In this document: positions 16,867 to 25,118 of the stretch, piece after piece
Numbering within the stretch: position 1 is the stretch's first letter
Layout: the number at the start of each line of letters is the position of its first letter
Origin: Arthrobacter globiformis
Lineage (GTDB): Bacteria > Actinomycetota > Actinomycetes > Actinomycetales > Micrococcaceae
Direction of reading: 5' to 3'
DNA length: 64,000 bases
Assembly: GCF_030815865.1 (NCBI RefSeq)
Contig: NZ_JAUSXI010000001.1
Coordinates: 3,968,001-4,032,000 of the forward strand
Program-made: the position numbers and the translations under genes
Notes under the pieces: model-generated
Seen by the model: only the letters and a program-made list of their open reading frames with translations
Databases searched by the model: none
What the model was told of the DNA's origin: nothing

Positions 16867-17460
16867 GATTTTCGCGTCGGCACAAACAAGGCCGCCCCTG
16901 CGCTCACGCGGGGCAGGCGCGAGTCACGTAAACGCGCCTCATTCGCTGGGATTAGTCAAGACAGTCTCCCGAATGGTCTGGAACGAGCCAAGGCTCTTCA
17001 TGAGAGCGATACTAGGCGCCACCTTCCCCTCCAGGTGAGAGCCGCTCTAGACGTGAACCAAAGCCCGCCCCCGGACCTTGGGAAAACCTCGGGCATGCGG
17101 CGTCCACCCCCCACACAGGGGGTAAAAACGAAGCCCGACGATCAGGTAGCACCCGCATTTCACAATGTGCAGGCCGCAGACTGTTCCTGTCCCTGAAGCA
17201 GAAGGTAGCCGCGAACCGTTGCTTCAGAACGCCGGGTCCGGAACGCATTCCCCCGATGTACCCCGGACCCGGCGGACAATTCCATGAGGCGGCCAGGGGC
17301 CGCCGGAGCTTGCTGCCTGCGAGGCCGGCTGCGGCTCCCTGGTGATGCTGTCGAACTCTTGATCCGAACCTGCGATGACGGTGGCAGGTTCTTGAGCTGC
17401 GTCCGGGACCATTTCATTGAGAATCGCAGGACGGCGTGGACAACTGGATGAGGTGGCTGC
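16867..17460. other. Long intergenic region
   Basis: About 590 bp without a convincing gene. It contains a perfect 10-bp inverted repeat CCGGGTCCGG at 17232-17241 and 17263-17272, and a CCCCC/GGGGG hairpin near 17106-17120. Open frames on both strands here are short and lack starts with ribosome sites. It may hold the promoter of the downstream Hpt-like gene. Confidence 0.45.
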
Positions 17461-17862
17461 ATGGCGGAGGACGCGGACGCGGGCCAGGACCTTCCGGTAC
17501 TGGATGACGCTGCATTGCGGGACCTCAGAGACGAAGCCGGGGAGGATGCGGCGCAGAAGTTCATGCAGGAGTATCTGGTGATGCTTCCCGTGCGGGCGGC
17601 CAAGATCTTCAAGGGCCTAACCCGCGGCGATACCGAGACCACTCTGGACGCCATCATCAGCCTGAGGGTCAGCTCCGGGATGGCCGGCGCGAGGCGCCTT
17701 GAGTCCTACTGCGGCAGTCTCGAGAGCGCACTGAAGCACGGCCATACCCCTGAAATGACAGCAGTGAAGGCCGTGCTGTTCGCGAACATCCGGCAGGTAG
17801 TCCGTGAAGCGTCCCGGCGCGGCCACCTCCCGCCCAAATTCCACGGTTCCGCAGAGTCCTGA
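17461..17862 (+). CDS. Hpt-like domain protein lacking the phospho-accepting histidine
   Basis: A 133-residue all-helical protein matching histidine phosphotransfer domains. The key helix reads AIISLRVSSGMAGARRLESY (about residues 64-83) against a usual pattern AHSLK-x-SSGM-x-GA-x-RL; Ile66 occupies the histidine position. The flanking Leu, SSG, GA and RL residues are kept. It therefore cannot act as a conventional phosphorelay step and may bind or inhibit a kinase or response regulator. ATG 17461 has a GAGG ribosome site. No kinase or receiver gene is adjacent. Confidence 0.7.
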   Translation: MAEDADAGQDLPVLDDAALRDLRDEAGEDAAQKFMQEYLVMLPVRAAKIFKGLTRGDTETTLDAIISLRVSSGMAGARRLESYCGSLESALKHGHTPEMTAVKAVLFANIRQVVREASRRGHLPPKFHGSAES

Positions 17863-18074
17863 CTTTCAGCCGTGCTGTCGTCACGGGGCGAACTCGGCAC
17901 AACGGAAGTGCAGTTCCCGCAGCGCCCCATTCAGGGGTGAGCCGGTGAACGGCAAGGCTTCCAGGTCGATGGGCCACTGCCAGTGCGATGGTATTGGTCT
18001 GCGTAACGCGCGGACGAGAGGCCCGCGACATCTCAGGACACCATTTGCTTGTGTCGCTACGGCGCACTTGCATC

Positions 18075-18080
18075 TAAAAT
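18075..18080 (+). promoter_or_regulatory. -10 element of the LuxR-type gene
   Basis: TAAAAT, six bases before GTG 18087. It supports this start and a leaderless transcript; no clear -35 was seen. Confidence 0.55.
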
Positions 18081-18086
18081 TCAGGC

Positions 18087-18857
18087 GTGGAGCGTAATGA
18101 TGCGCAGTACCGCACGTGGCTGGAGTTAGTTGGAGAAATCCTTCAACTGCCGTGTGGCCCGTCATTGCGATACGAAGAGCAACTCCTGGAGCTCTATACG
18201 GAGTCGTTCGACGGAGCGTGCTCAACGCGAAATCATGTGCGACACGATTGGGACAATCGCATCATCACTTGCTGGCCACCGAAGTACATCCCCGACGAGC
18301 CGCCAGGGGACTTTGACTACAGGCAACAACCGCTGTTGCGCTGGTATGCATGGACTGGACAAAGGGGACCACAATCCATCGGGCGGGTTCCTGACGCTCT
18401 AGCCAGCAACAACATCAAGCAGGCCTGGGACGAGATAGCCCGGCCCTGGAACGTGAACCATCAGTTGTCCATCCCGCTCCACTTGGGCGGGAATGACCTC
18501 CACTCCTATCTCGTCCAACGACCTGACGACTTCACGGAGCAAGAGTTCGACTTGGCATCACTGCTTCAACCAATCTTGACTGGCCTTGCCTTTCATCTCA
18601 GGCTTGCGTCGACCAGTGCCGAGGCTTCCGTGCAAGGCTCCACACAGGGATTGACTGTCCGGGAGATGGGGATTTTGACTCTGCTCAGCAAGGGACTGAC
18701 CGCAGACAGTCTGGCGCGGAGGCTCAACATCTCGCCGCGCACCGCGGAAAAGCACCTGGAACACATTTACCGCAAACTGGATGTCGGTGACCGGCTGATG
18801 GCTGTCCAAAGGGGTTATGAATTGAGACTGCTGGACCGTTCACCGCTGTCGACATGA
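18087..18857 (+). CDS. LuxR-type helix-turn-helix transcriptional regulator
   Basis: A 256-residue regulator. The C-terminal GerE/LuxR HTH occupies about residues 188-245 (LTVREMGILTLLSKGLTADS, ARRLNISPRTAEKHLEHIYR). The N-terminal part (about 1-180) is a GAF-like sensory region with no recognised ligand motif. The GTG start is six bases after TAAAAT. The gene has lower GC and less biased codons than its neighbours, suggesting acquisition. No obvious target nearby. Confidence 0.85.
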   Translation: MERNDAQYRTWLELVGEILQLPCGPSLRYEEQLLELYTESFDGACSTRNHVRHDWDNRIITCWPPKYIPDEPPGDFDYRQQPLLRWYAWTGQRGPQSIGRVPDALASNNIKQAWDEIARPWNVNHQLSIPLHLGGNDLHSYLVQRPDDFTEQEFDLASLLQPILTGLAFHLRLASTSAEASVQGSTQGLTVREMGILTLLSKGLTADSLARRLNISPRTAEKHLEHIYRKLDVGDRLMAVQRGYELRLLDRSPLST

Positions 18858-18894
18858 AGGCCCGAGGCGCCGGTCTGAGCATTCTGGGGCATGA

Positions 18895-19107
18895 CCGACG
18901 CAGACGAAATTCGTCGAAGGGCAAGGGACGGTCCACACCGTTACCAACGGAAAAAGATGGGAAATTTCTCTTTTCCTTCAACCTCCATGCCAAGGGGTCG
19001 GAAGCGAGGGCAATGAGTACGTCATGAATTGGATCAGTAAGGAACGCTCCGACCAAGACAGCAACATGCTTGGCGAAGCCACCTTCGAAGCTGACTGCAG
19101 GGGTTAG
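18895..19107 (+). pseudogene. Open frame without a proper start, possible gene remnant
   Basis: Seventy sense codons are open from just after a stop at 18892, encoding protein-like sequence (WEISLFLQPPCQG, NEYVMNWISKERSDQDSNML, GEATFEADCRG) with no start codon until ATG 19024. The sequence looks more like a folded protein than random antisense, so it may be the tail of a decayed gene. Family not recognised. Confidence 0.3.
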
Positions 19108-19290
19108 GGCAGGACATTCTCCACCGCCCCTTATCGATGAGACTCAGGATCACCTCGGCTGGTCGCTAAGACCGGCCGGGATTTCCTTCTTTGAGGCGCT
19201 TACGGAGGTTGCAGAACCGCGAGGACACGCTTGCTTGCTGGCTGGGCTGGCTGACACGCGATCGTCGCAGTAAGGGCCAACCGCGACTCG

Positions 19291-19404
19291 TCACGGGCAG
19301 GGCTGGCCCTTCGGCACACACGTCTCGACCTTCACTTTGGGGGAGCAGTGTATAACCACCCCGTCGCAGATGACGTTCAATTCACAGGTGGTGTTGTTCT
19401 GCAC
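19291..19404 (-). CDS. Possible 37-residue cysteine-rich peptide
   Basis: A GTG-started frame with AAGGA upstream encodes VQNNTTCELNVICDGVVIHC and then a Lys/Val-rich end with two more Cys (five in total). The even spacing of Cys and the ribosome site suggest a small disulfide-rich protein, but it has no signal peptide of its own. It may be the severed C-terminal domain of the secreted ORF at 19500-19706. Confidence 0.3.
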   Translation of the reverse strand: MQNNTTCELNVICDGVVIHCSPKVKVETCVPKGQPCP

Positions 19405-19499
19405 TTTTTGAATCCTTCACCGCACACGGGCCGGCGGATTCGTGAACGGGCACGATTTTCCGCAAGAACATTGGACGCGGGCAGGACGAGCTGCCACGG

Positions 19500-19706
19500 T
19501 CAAGGCCAGGACCCGCTCCAGGACGCCTCGATCCCGGCAGAGGATCCGCGGATGGGAGGAGGCGAGGGGGCGAGGGGGCCGAGTTGTTGAACCACGGCCT
19601 GCTTGTCCTGGGTGGCCGCGGGCCGGTCGCCGACCGGAACGGATGATCCTGCGGCAAGGACTGCAATGAGTGTTGCCCCGGCTGCTAGGCTAAAAATCGG
19701 ATGCAT
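19500..19706 (-). CDS. Small secreted protein, possibly truncated
   Basis: A 68-residue ORF with an excellent ribosome site (AGGAG seven bases before ATG) and a convincing signal peptide MHPIFSLAAGATLIAVLAAG. The rest is Pro/Ser-rich and ends abruptly (SWSGSWP). A Cys-rich frame lies about 95 bp downstream in another phase, so the gene may be frameshifted. Function unknown. Confidence 0.45.
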   Translation of the reverse strand: MHPIFSLAAGATLIAVLAAGSSVPVGDRPAATQDKQAVVQQLGPLAPSPPPIRGSSAGIEASWSGSWP

Positions 19707-19870
19707 GATGTGCTCCTGATAACGGATCAGGCGAATCGGATCTGACTCCTATCAGCGGTCCCGGTGACGCCCACGGATGTGGATTGGTCCGCCTTCGACA
19801 GGATCGTCGGCAGCCTTCCTGCCCTTCTGCTCGAAGGCCAGGAAGATGCGCGCAGCCCACCCATCTCTAC

Positions 19871-22591
19871 CTAGTTCTGCATCGTGAGTACCAGCTTGGG
19901 TGCGGCGGTGCTGCCGGCTTCCTTGGAGTTGAGCTCCAGGCCGTCGCTGCTGCTGCTGTCCAGGCCCAGTGAGAGCAATTGGCCGAGCTCACCGGTCAGG
20001 CCACCGACGGTCAGCGAAACGCTGTAGTTGGTGTTGGTCGTGGTCGGGCCGAGCCTACCGATGCTGGTGCCAAGCGGCGGACGGTTGTTATAGGTGATCC
20101 CAGTCTCGGACCAGGTATCAGTGGCGACCAGTTTGACGTTCTGCGTACCCGTGGACCCGTTCCCGGCACTGCGCAGCTGCAACGTGGCGCTCTGCAGCGT
20201 CCTGCCCGCATACGCCGACAGATCGAACTTCAAATACGTGGTATCCACCGGGCTCGCGTCGACACGCAACACCGTACTCGCGCCAAAGTTCGTCCCCGTC
20301 GCCCCGCTGGAGACAAAGCTGTCAGCAGTGGCCGTGAGCGTGACCGTCTCCGTGCCGCCGCCAGCGGCAGCCGTGGTGAAGGTCCACGTCCTGTCCGAGG
20401 CCAGCGCGTTCCCGGCAACATCCTTCACCCCATTGGTGCCGCCCCTGATCGTCGCCGTATACGTCGTGCCCGCCGCCAGGTCCGCATCAGGGTTCAACGT
20501 CGCAACCATGCCCGTGCTGTTGTACGTCACAGCAGCCGGCACCGTCGTTGTCCCCGTTGTCAGCGTGAACGTGGCCGGCGTGATCGTCGAGGCATCCATC
20601 GCCTCCGAGAACGTCCCCGTCACATTCGCCGTCACCGCCACACCAGTGGCACCAGCAGCCGGAGACGTACCCGTCACCGTCGGAGCCGTCGTGTCACCAG
20701 GCGGAGTGCCACCACCGCCGCCGCTCATCGTGAGTACCAGTTTGGGTGCGGCGGTGCTGCCGGCTTCCTTGGAGTTGAGCTCCAGGCCGTCGCTGCTGCT
20801 GCTGTCCAGGCCCAGTGAGAGCGATTGGCCGAGCTCACCGGTCAGGCCACCGACGGTCAGCGAAACGCTGTAGTTGGTGTTGGTCGTGGTCGGGCCGAGC
20901 CTACCGATGCTGGTGCCAAGCGGCGGACGGTTGTTATAGGTGATCCCAGTCTCGGACCAGGTATCAGTGGCGACCAGTTTGACGTTCTGCGTACCCGTGG
21001 ACCCGTTCCCGGCACTGCGCAGCTGCAACGTGGCGCTCTGCAGCGTCCTGCCCGCATACGCCGACAGATCGAACTTCAAATACGTGGTATCCACCGGGCT
21101 CGCGTCGACACGCAACACCGTACTCGCGCCAAAGTTCGTCCCCGTCGCCCCGCTGGAGACAAAGCTGTCAGCAGTGGCCGTGAGCGTGACCGTCTCCGTA
21201 CCGCCGCCAGCGGCAGCCGTGGTGAAGGTCCACGTCCTGTCCGAGGCCAGCGCGTTCCCGGCAACATCCTTCACCCCATTGGTGCCGCCCCTGATCGTCG
21301 CCGTATACGTCGTGCCCGCCGCCAGGTCCGCATCAGGGTTCAACGTCGCAACCATGCCCGCGCTGTTGTACGTCACAGCAGCCGGCACCGTCGTTGTCCC
21401 CGTTGTCAGCGTGAACGTGGCCGGCGTGATCGTCGAGGCATCCATCGCCTCCGAGAACGTCCCCGTCACATTCGCCGTCACCGCCACACCAGTGGCACCA
21501 GCAGCCGGAGACGTACCCGTCACCGTCGGAGCCGTCGTGTCACCAGGCGGAGTGCCACCAGGTCCCCTCGTTCCGCTGTCTGTCTGCATACCGCCATGGA
21601 CCGGCCGGAACTCCCACGTATAGGAGCCATCAGGTTTGAGGCTCATCCTCAGATGGCCCCACGTGTCACTGAATTTCCTCTGCACATAGGCAGGGTTGCT
21701 GGTGAAGGTCCGCAAACCGATACCGCCGGTGGACACCTGGAACTGCTGCATCCCGTCCGTGACGCACTGATCCGCGTTGTTCACCGGGCAGGTCCGCTCA
21801 TAGTTGTGCTGCGAACCAGACATGAGAACCTTGACCCGGTTCGCCCAGAACATGTCGATCCACGGCTTGGCCTGAGTAAAGCGGGTATGGGCCGATGTGT
21901 TTGATGTGAAGTATGGGTCGTGGTAAGCAACGGCTAGATGCTTCCCGGCGGCTTTCGCCGCCTTTATATCAGTGTCCATCTCCGCGGTCATGGCCTGTGC
22001 CCTTGCGGCGTTGTATAGCCAAGTAGCCGTAGGAGCTACCACGATGTGCCAGTTGCCCTGATCAAACGAGTACCATTCAAGGGCGTCCTGGAACCGGCCA
22101 AGAGTTGTGTTCGTTGCACTTTTCGTCGTAGACAAACATTCACCGTTCATGAACCTGTCCAGGTCATCATTCACACCGGGATCCACGTCATGGTTCGGCC
22201 CAGTCGTCCAGAACGTCATGGCTTTCGCCCCACCCCACAGGGTGTTCCACGCCCCGAGGGCCGAACAGGTGCCCTTTTCGTACTGGAAGTCGCCGAGGCC
22301 GATGAAGTTGTGCAGTGACCCGTCGTTCAGGCTGGTGATGATGCTGGCAGCGTTCTTGCCGGATGCGGACGAGGTGGACGTGTTCCCTGCCGGGTTCATG
22401 TCACCCACAGCAGCGAACTCGAACGGGTCTGTGGGCGGTACCGCCGTTGGGGTGACTGCGTTGAGCGTGGGCGTGGTGGGTACGGCAACCGCTCTAGGGT
22501 CACCACTGACCCCCGTGCCGAATAAAACAACGGCGCCAACAGTTACCGCCGTGAGAAGTGATGCGACAAAGGTTCGGGATTCAGTAATCAT
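19871..22591 (-). CDS. Secreted metallophosphoesterase with duplicated Ig-like/DNRLRE repeats
   Basis: A 906-residue exported protein: signal peptide about 1-30 (FVASLLTAVTVGAVVLFGTG), calcineurin-like phosphoesterase about 55-330, then two almost identical modules, each an SbsA-type Ig-like (Big_5) domain plus a DNRLRE/CBM96-like beta domain. Phosphoesterase landmarks are VGDMN (D64), LGDFQY (D101), NHD (133-135), YHDP (H224) and GSQHNYER (259-266). The last replaces the usual GHxHNYER, so a metal-binding His is Ser, and activity is doubtful. There is no sortase signal. ATG 22591 (MITESRTF) has GGGAG seven bases upstream. Possibly a cell-surface or matrix-binding enzyme; flanked by decayed genes. 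Confidence 0.8.
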   Translation of the reverse strand: MITESRTFVASLLTAVTVGAVVLFGTGVSGDPRAVAVPTTPTLNAVTPTAVPPTDPFEFAAVGDMNPAGNTSTSSASGKNAASIITSLNDGSLHNFIGLGDFQYEKGTCSALGAWNTLWGGAKAMTFWTTGPNHDVDPGVNDDLDRFMNGECLSTTKSATNTTLGRFQDALEWYSFDQGNWHIVVAPTATWLYNAARAQAMTAEMDTDIKAAKAAGKHLAVAYHDPYFTSNTSAHTRFTQAKPWIDMFWANRVKVLMSGSQHNYERTCPVNNADQCVTDGMQQFQVSTGGIGLRTFTSNPAYVQRKFSDTWGHLRMSLKPDGSYTWEFRPVHGGMQTDSGTRGPGGTPPGDTTAPTVTGTSPAAGATGVAVTANVTGTFSEAMDASTITPATFTLTTGTTTVPAAVTYNSAGMVATLNPDADLAAGTTYTATIRGGTNGVKDVAGNALASDRTWTFTTAAAGGGTETVTLTATADSFVSSGATGTNFGASTVLRVDASPVDTTYLKFDLSAYAGRTLQSATLQLRSAGNGSTGTQNVKLVATDTWSETGITYNNRPPLGTSIGRLGPTTTNTNYSVSLTVGGLTGELGQSLSLGLDSSSSDGLELNSKEAGSTAAPKLVLTMSGGGGGTPPGDTTAPTVTGTSPAAGATGVAVTANVTGTFSEAMDASTITPATFTLTTGTTTVPAAVTYNSTGMVATLNPDADLAAGTTYTATIRGGTNGVKDVAGNALASDRTWTFTTAAAGGGTETVTLTATADSFVSSGATGTNFGASTVLRVDASPVDTTYLKFDLSAYAGRTLQSATLQLRSAGNGSTGTQNVKLVATDTWSETGITYNNRPPLGTSIGRLGPTTTNTNYSVSLTVGGLTGELGQLLSLGLDSSSSDGLELNSKEAGSTAAPKLVLTMQN
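19881..20714. repeat. 834-bp direct repeat, copy 1
   Basis: Encodes the C-terminal Ig-like plus DNRLRE module of the phosphoesterase. It is repeated at a distance of exactly 846 bp (20727-21560) with four mismatches counted by eye, two of them changing residues (Leu/Ser and Thr/Ala). A 12-bp Gly-rich linker (20715-20726) separates the copies. Confidence 0.92.
20727..21560. repeat. 834-bp direct repeat, copy 2
   Basis: Second copy of the Ig-like plus DNRLRE module, about 99.5% identical to 19881-20714. The near-absence of synonymous differences implies a recent duplication or ongoing gene conversion. Confidence 0.92.
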
Positions 22592-23059
22592 CGGGCACTC
22601 CCTGAGCGGGCCCCTGACGAATGACAGGACTCGCCTTGCAGGTAGAAGTATTAGATGCGGCGGCGGCCTCTGGGCCCGAAAACCACCGAGGGCCGGTGCT
22701 GCGGCGGCTGCGGCATTCCTAATGCCGCGGCGCCTGCCAGGAGGACGCGCTGTGCGGTCTTCATGATGGGGTGCCTCGTGGGGCCCTGTAGCTGTCACCT
22801 TTTGGTGAGCTGTTCTACATGCTACGTCCCGGTTTGAAGGGATACTCAGATGTGTCTTGCCTATGCACACAGCGGAGCATTCTTGCGGCGAGAGTCAGCT
22901 CTTATCGAACGTATCCGCAGGACCGGTGCGGCCACCTCTGTTGTGGTCCTATGCCTGCTAAACCCAAGGCTATAAAGGAGGCGTACCTATCCCAATACGC
23001 ACTTATACGTATGCTCTGGACGAGCAGCCATGGCCGCCGTGACCGGGCGGCCGGCGCCG
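22592..23059. other. Intergenic region upstream of the phosphoesterase
   Basis: About 470 bp. On the minus strand, an ATG at 22762 opens a 37-codon frame starting MKTAQRVLLAGAAALGM that looks like the start of a signal peptide but is cut by a stop. It may be a decayed exported gene. The remainder (22800-23059) is AT-richer and probably holds promoters; nothing else was recognised. Confidence 0.4.
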
Positions 23060-23901
23060 CTAGTTCAGGTTCATGCCGAACTGCCGGGTGAGGAGAGCCC
23101 TCTTGTAATGGGCTTCGGCGGAATCCACCTGGGCGGCCGGCGCGCTCGGCGAGAAGACCTGCAGGATGCTGAACTGGAAGTGCTGCCGGTGCCGGGCGTC
23201 GGCGGCAGCCAGCTCCCGGAGGGCAACGTTGCCGGCGTGGCCGTTCCTGGCGTACTCGCTCCAGCGGCCCAGGAAGCGTTCGGCGCCGTCGGCTTTCCCC
23301 ACGTACAGTTTGCCGGTCGTGGTGTCGGCGATGAGGTAGATGCCCTGAACAGAGCTGAGTGCCGTCCGCCATTGCCCGCAGCGGTCGTCCGTGATGACGG
23401 CCTGGAGCTCGTCGTAGCTGACAAGGAGCGAGTCGAATCCGGGGAAGGCCACGCTGGACGGGTCGGCGATCTCGACGACAGTCATGCCAACCGCCTGATC
23501 TCCTGTCTTGGCCCAGTTCACCGGGTCATTTGTCCACTCAATAACCAGGCGGTCCTCCAGGGCAGCGAACACCGGCGAGGGCTGCAGGTCGAAGTAGCGG
23601 CGAAGGTCGGTGCGCTCTGCAAGGACTTCGCCATGGTTCTCGTGCGCGGTAAGGAACCGGGCACGCCGTCCGGTGGTGGCGAGGAAGTTCAGCCAGATCC
23701 TAGGAGGAGTCGCTGGCCGCTTGCTGTTGCGGATGCCCTGTTCCCGCACGTACGGCAGGAGGCTGGGCCCCATTGCATCCGCCCGCGTTTTCAGCCATCC
23801 GGTTTGAGCGTATGCCGGATGACCTGCACCTCCTCCGGTGCCAGCCCAGCCGCCAGGAAGAAATTTCCGAGGCTCAGTCCGCCCGAGATGTCGTTGTTCA
23901 T
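23060..23901 (-). pseudogene. GIY-YIG nuclease family protein, frameshifted near its N-terminus
   Basis: The frame from ATG 23901 (AAGG ribosome site) encodes LSLGNFFLAAGLAPEEVQVI and RHTLKPDG, the N-terminus expected of this family, then stops at 23791-23793. The remainder continues in the -1 frame (WLKTRADAMGPSLLPYVREQ onward to 23060). It has a DNA-binding-like middle region and a C-terminal GIY-YIG domain (GIYLIADTTTGKLYVGKADG, then NGHAGNVALREL). A fragment could start at ATG 23773 (237 aa) and retain the nuclease domain. No standard slippery heptamer is seen at the junction (about 23794-23812), so this is a mutation or a sequence error. Confidence 0.75.
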
Positions 23902-24254
23902 GTCTTGCCTTCGCTCAATCCTGCCGGTCGGCAGCCCATAACTTCACGTCTGGGTATACGCCAGGACGAAAGAAGGCCGCCCCTCTTTCCAGCACTGCAC
24001 TGGGTCCAGCACAACACTCCGAAGGGCAACCTCGTCAGCCATCCTATGTTCGGAGCCGGCAGGAGCCGAATCGGCGATTACGATAACGAGCAACACAGAT
24101 TCCTGCTGAACCGGGTACCGGGCGCTACCAGAATCATGGGCGACAGGTTCCTTCCCTGGGAGGTCAAGCGGCGGCAGCTAGTGCCAGCCGAAGGTCCGCC
24201 AGCGCCATAAGCGCAGGCAGTTACGGCACGTCATCTCCGAGAGGCAGGGGCAGT
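23902..24254. other. Intergenic region
   Basis: About 350 bp between two opposed damaged genes. The plus-strand frame through here has no ribosome site and atypical codons and is considered spurious. Nothing else was recognised. Confidence 0.4.
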
Positions 24255-24817
24255 TTGATCGGTTCATCGGCTTTCGTGATCAGGGCATCAGGGCACGTCG
24301 TGTCCTTCGGCGTGGAGCCCTTCCCTCCCCCAGACCCAACAGCTGCGTTGCAGGCGGCCACGGTGGGTGGGAAACAGGGAACTCCGCTGACGGTTCCACT
24401 GATTTACACCGGGGTCGCTTCGGGGCCCGTCCGCCTGGCTGTCGAGGTCCTCGGCGGAAGACCGAAGGTCACCGGGGCTGATTGGGAGGACATTCATGAG
24501 GTGTCCCTGGCGCTCCCTGAAGGCAAGACGTACTTCAACGAGCCCACAGGCTGGGACAGGAAGGACGTCGGGACCATTGAAAGGCGACGAGAAGGGCAGT
24601 TACCGCGCGCGGCGTCACGCCACCGGACGGGACACCCTTTGATGCTGTCGTGGAGTCACCAGTTGAGCGTCACCTGGTCCAGTTCTGGAGGGAGCCGCCG
24701 TCACCGATGTCTGTCCTGTCATCGCAATCAGAGGGAGGCAAGAGTGTGCCTCGCTTCATTGAGATGTGGCAGGGGCCGCCGGGCGCCACGGCCGGCAGCG
24801 AACCTCAACTGCTGTAG
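24255..24817 (+). pseudogene. Unrecognised gene with at least two frameshifts
   Basis: Good protein sequence runs through three phases: GVASGPVRLAVEVLGGRPKV and LALPEGKTYFNEPTGW in the first, then KGDEKGSYRARRHATGRDT after about 24580, then FDAVVESPVERHLVQFWREP from about 24640 to the TAG at 24815. Each switch fits a one-base indel. The first phase has no ATG with a ribosome site; TTG 24255 is the earliest start. Family unknown. Its end overlaps the next damaged gene, which is convergent. Confidence 0.55.
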
Positions 24818-25097
24818 CCGGGAAGCGTAAAGAAGGACTTCGGATCGTCGGCTCCGAGCAGGTCGTGATGGAACACGATGGCATCCACCGGCCGGGTGTC
24901 CACGAACAGGACCGCGACCTCGCGGGAATGGACGACAGTGTACCGGACGGGCCCGTCCAGTCAGGAGTGGATGCGGTGTACTCCTCGACAAACAATCCGT
25001 CACCGAGCAGGCCCCGCTCCGAAAGCAGGTCGTAGACAACATTCCAGGCGAGACCCATCAACTCGTGGATGGCCGCCTCAACAGTTGGAGCCGTCAT
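24805..25097 (-). pseudogene. Unrecognised small gene, frameshifted
   Basis: ATG 25097 begins MTAPTVEAAIHELMGLAWNV and continues through LLSERGLLGDGLFVEEYTAS. After about 24950 the frame becomes low-complexity, while the next phase reads VRYTVVHSREVAVLFVDTRP and VDAIVFHHDLLGADDPKSFF to a stop at 24805. A single indel near 24944-24960 restores a protein of about 97 residues. Family not recognised. Confidence 0.55.
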
Positions 25098-25118
25098 GCG
25101 ACCATGCCACGTGCGCTG

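Noticed and set aside
16861..17196. 111-codon plus-strand frame
   Set aside because: Starts inside a terminator hairpin, has no ribosome site and ends among low-complexity sequence.
19348..19590. Plus-strand frame of 80 codons
   Set aside because: Opposite the better supported secreted ORF with a strong ribosome site; Arg/Gly-rich antisense composition.
23794..23812. Programmed -1 frameshifting in the GIY-YIG gene
   Set aside because: No X-XXY-YYZ slippery heptamer or following stem-loop was evident; an indel is the simpler reading.
23773..24210. Plus-strand 145-codon frame
   Set aside because: Opposite the GIY-YIG N-terminus, no ribosome site, composition not protein-like.
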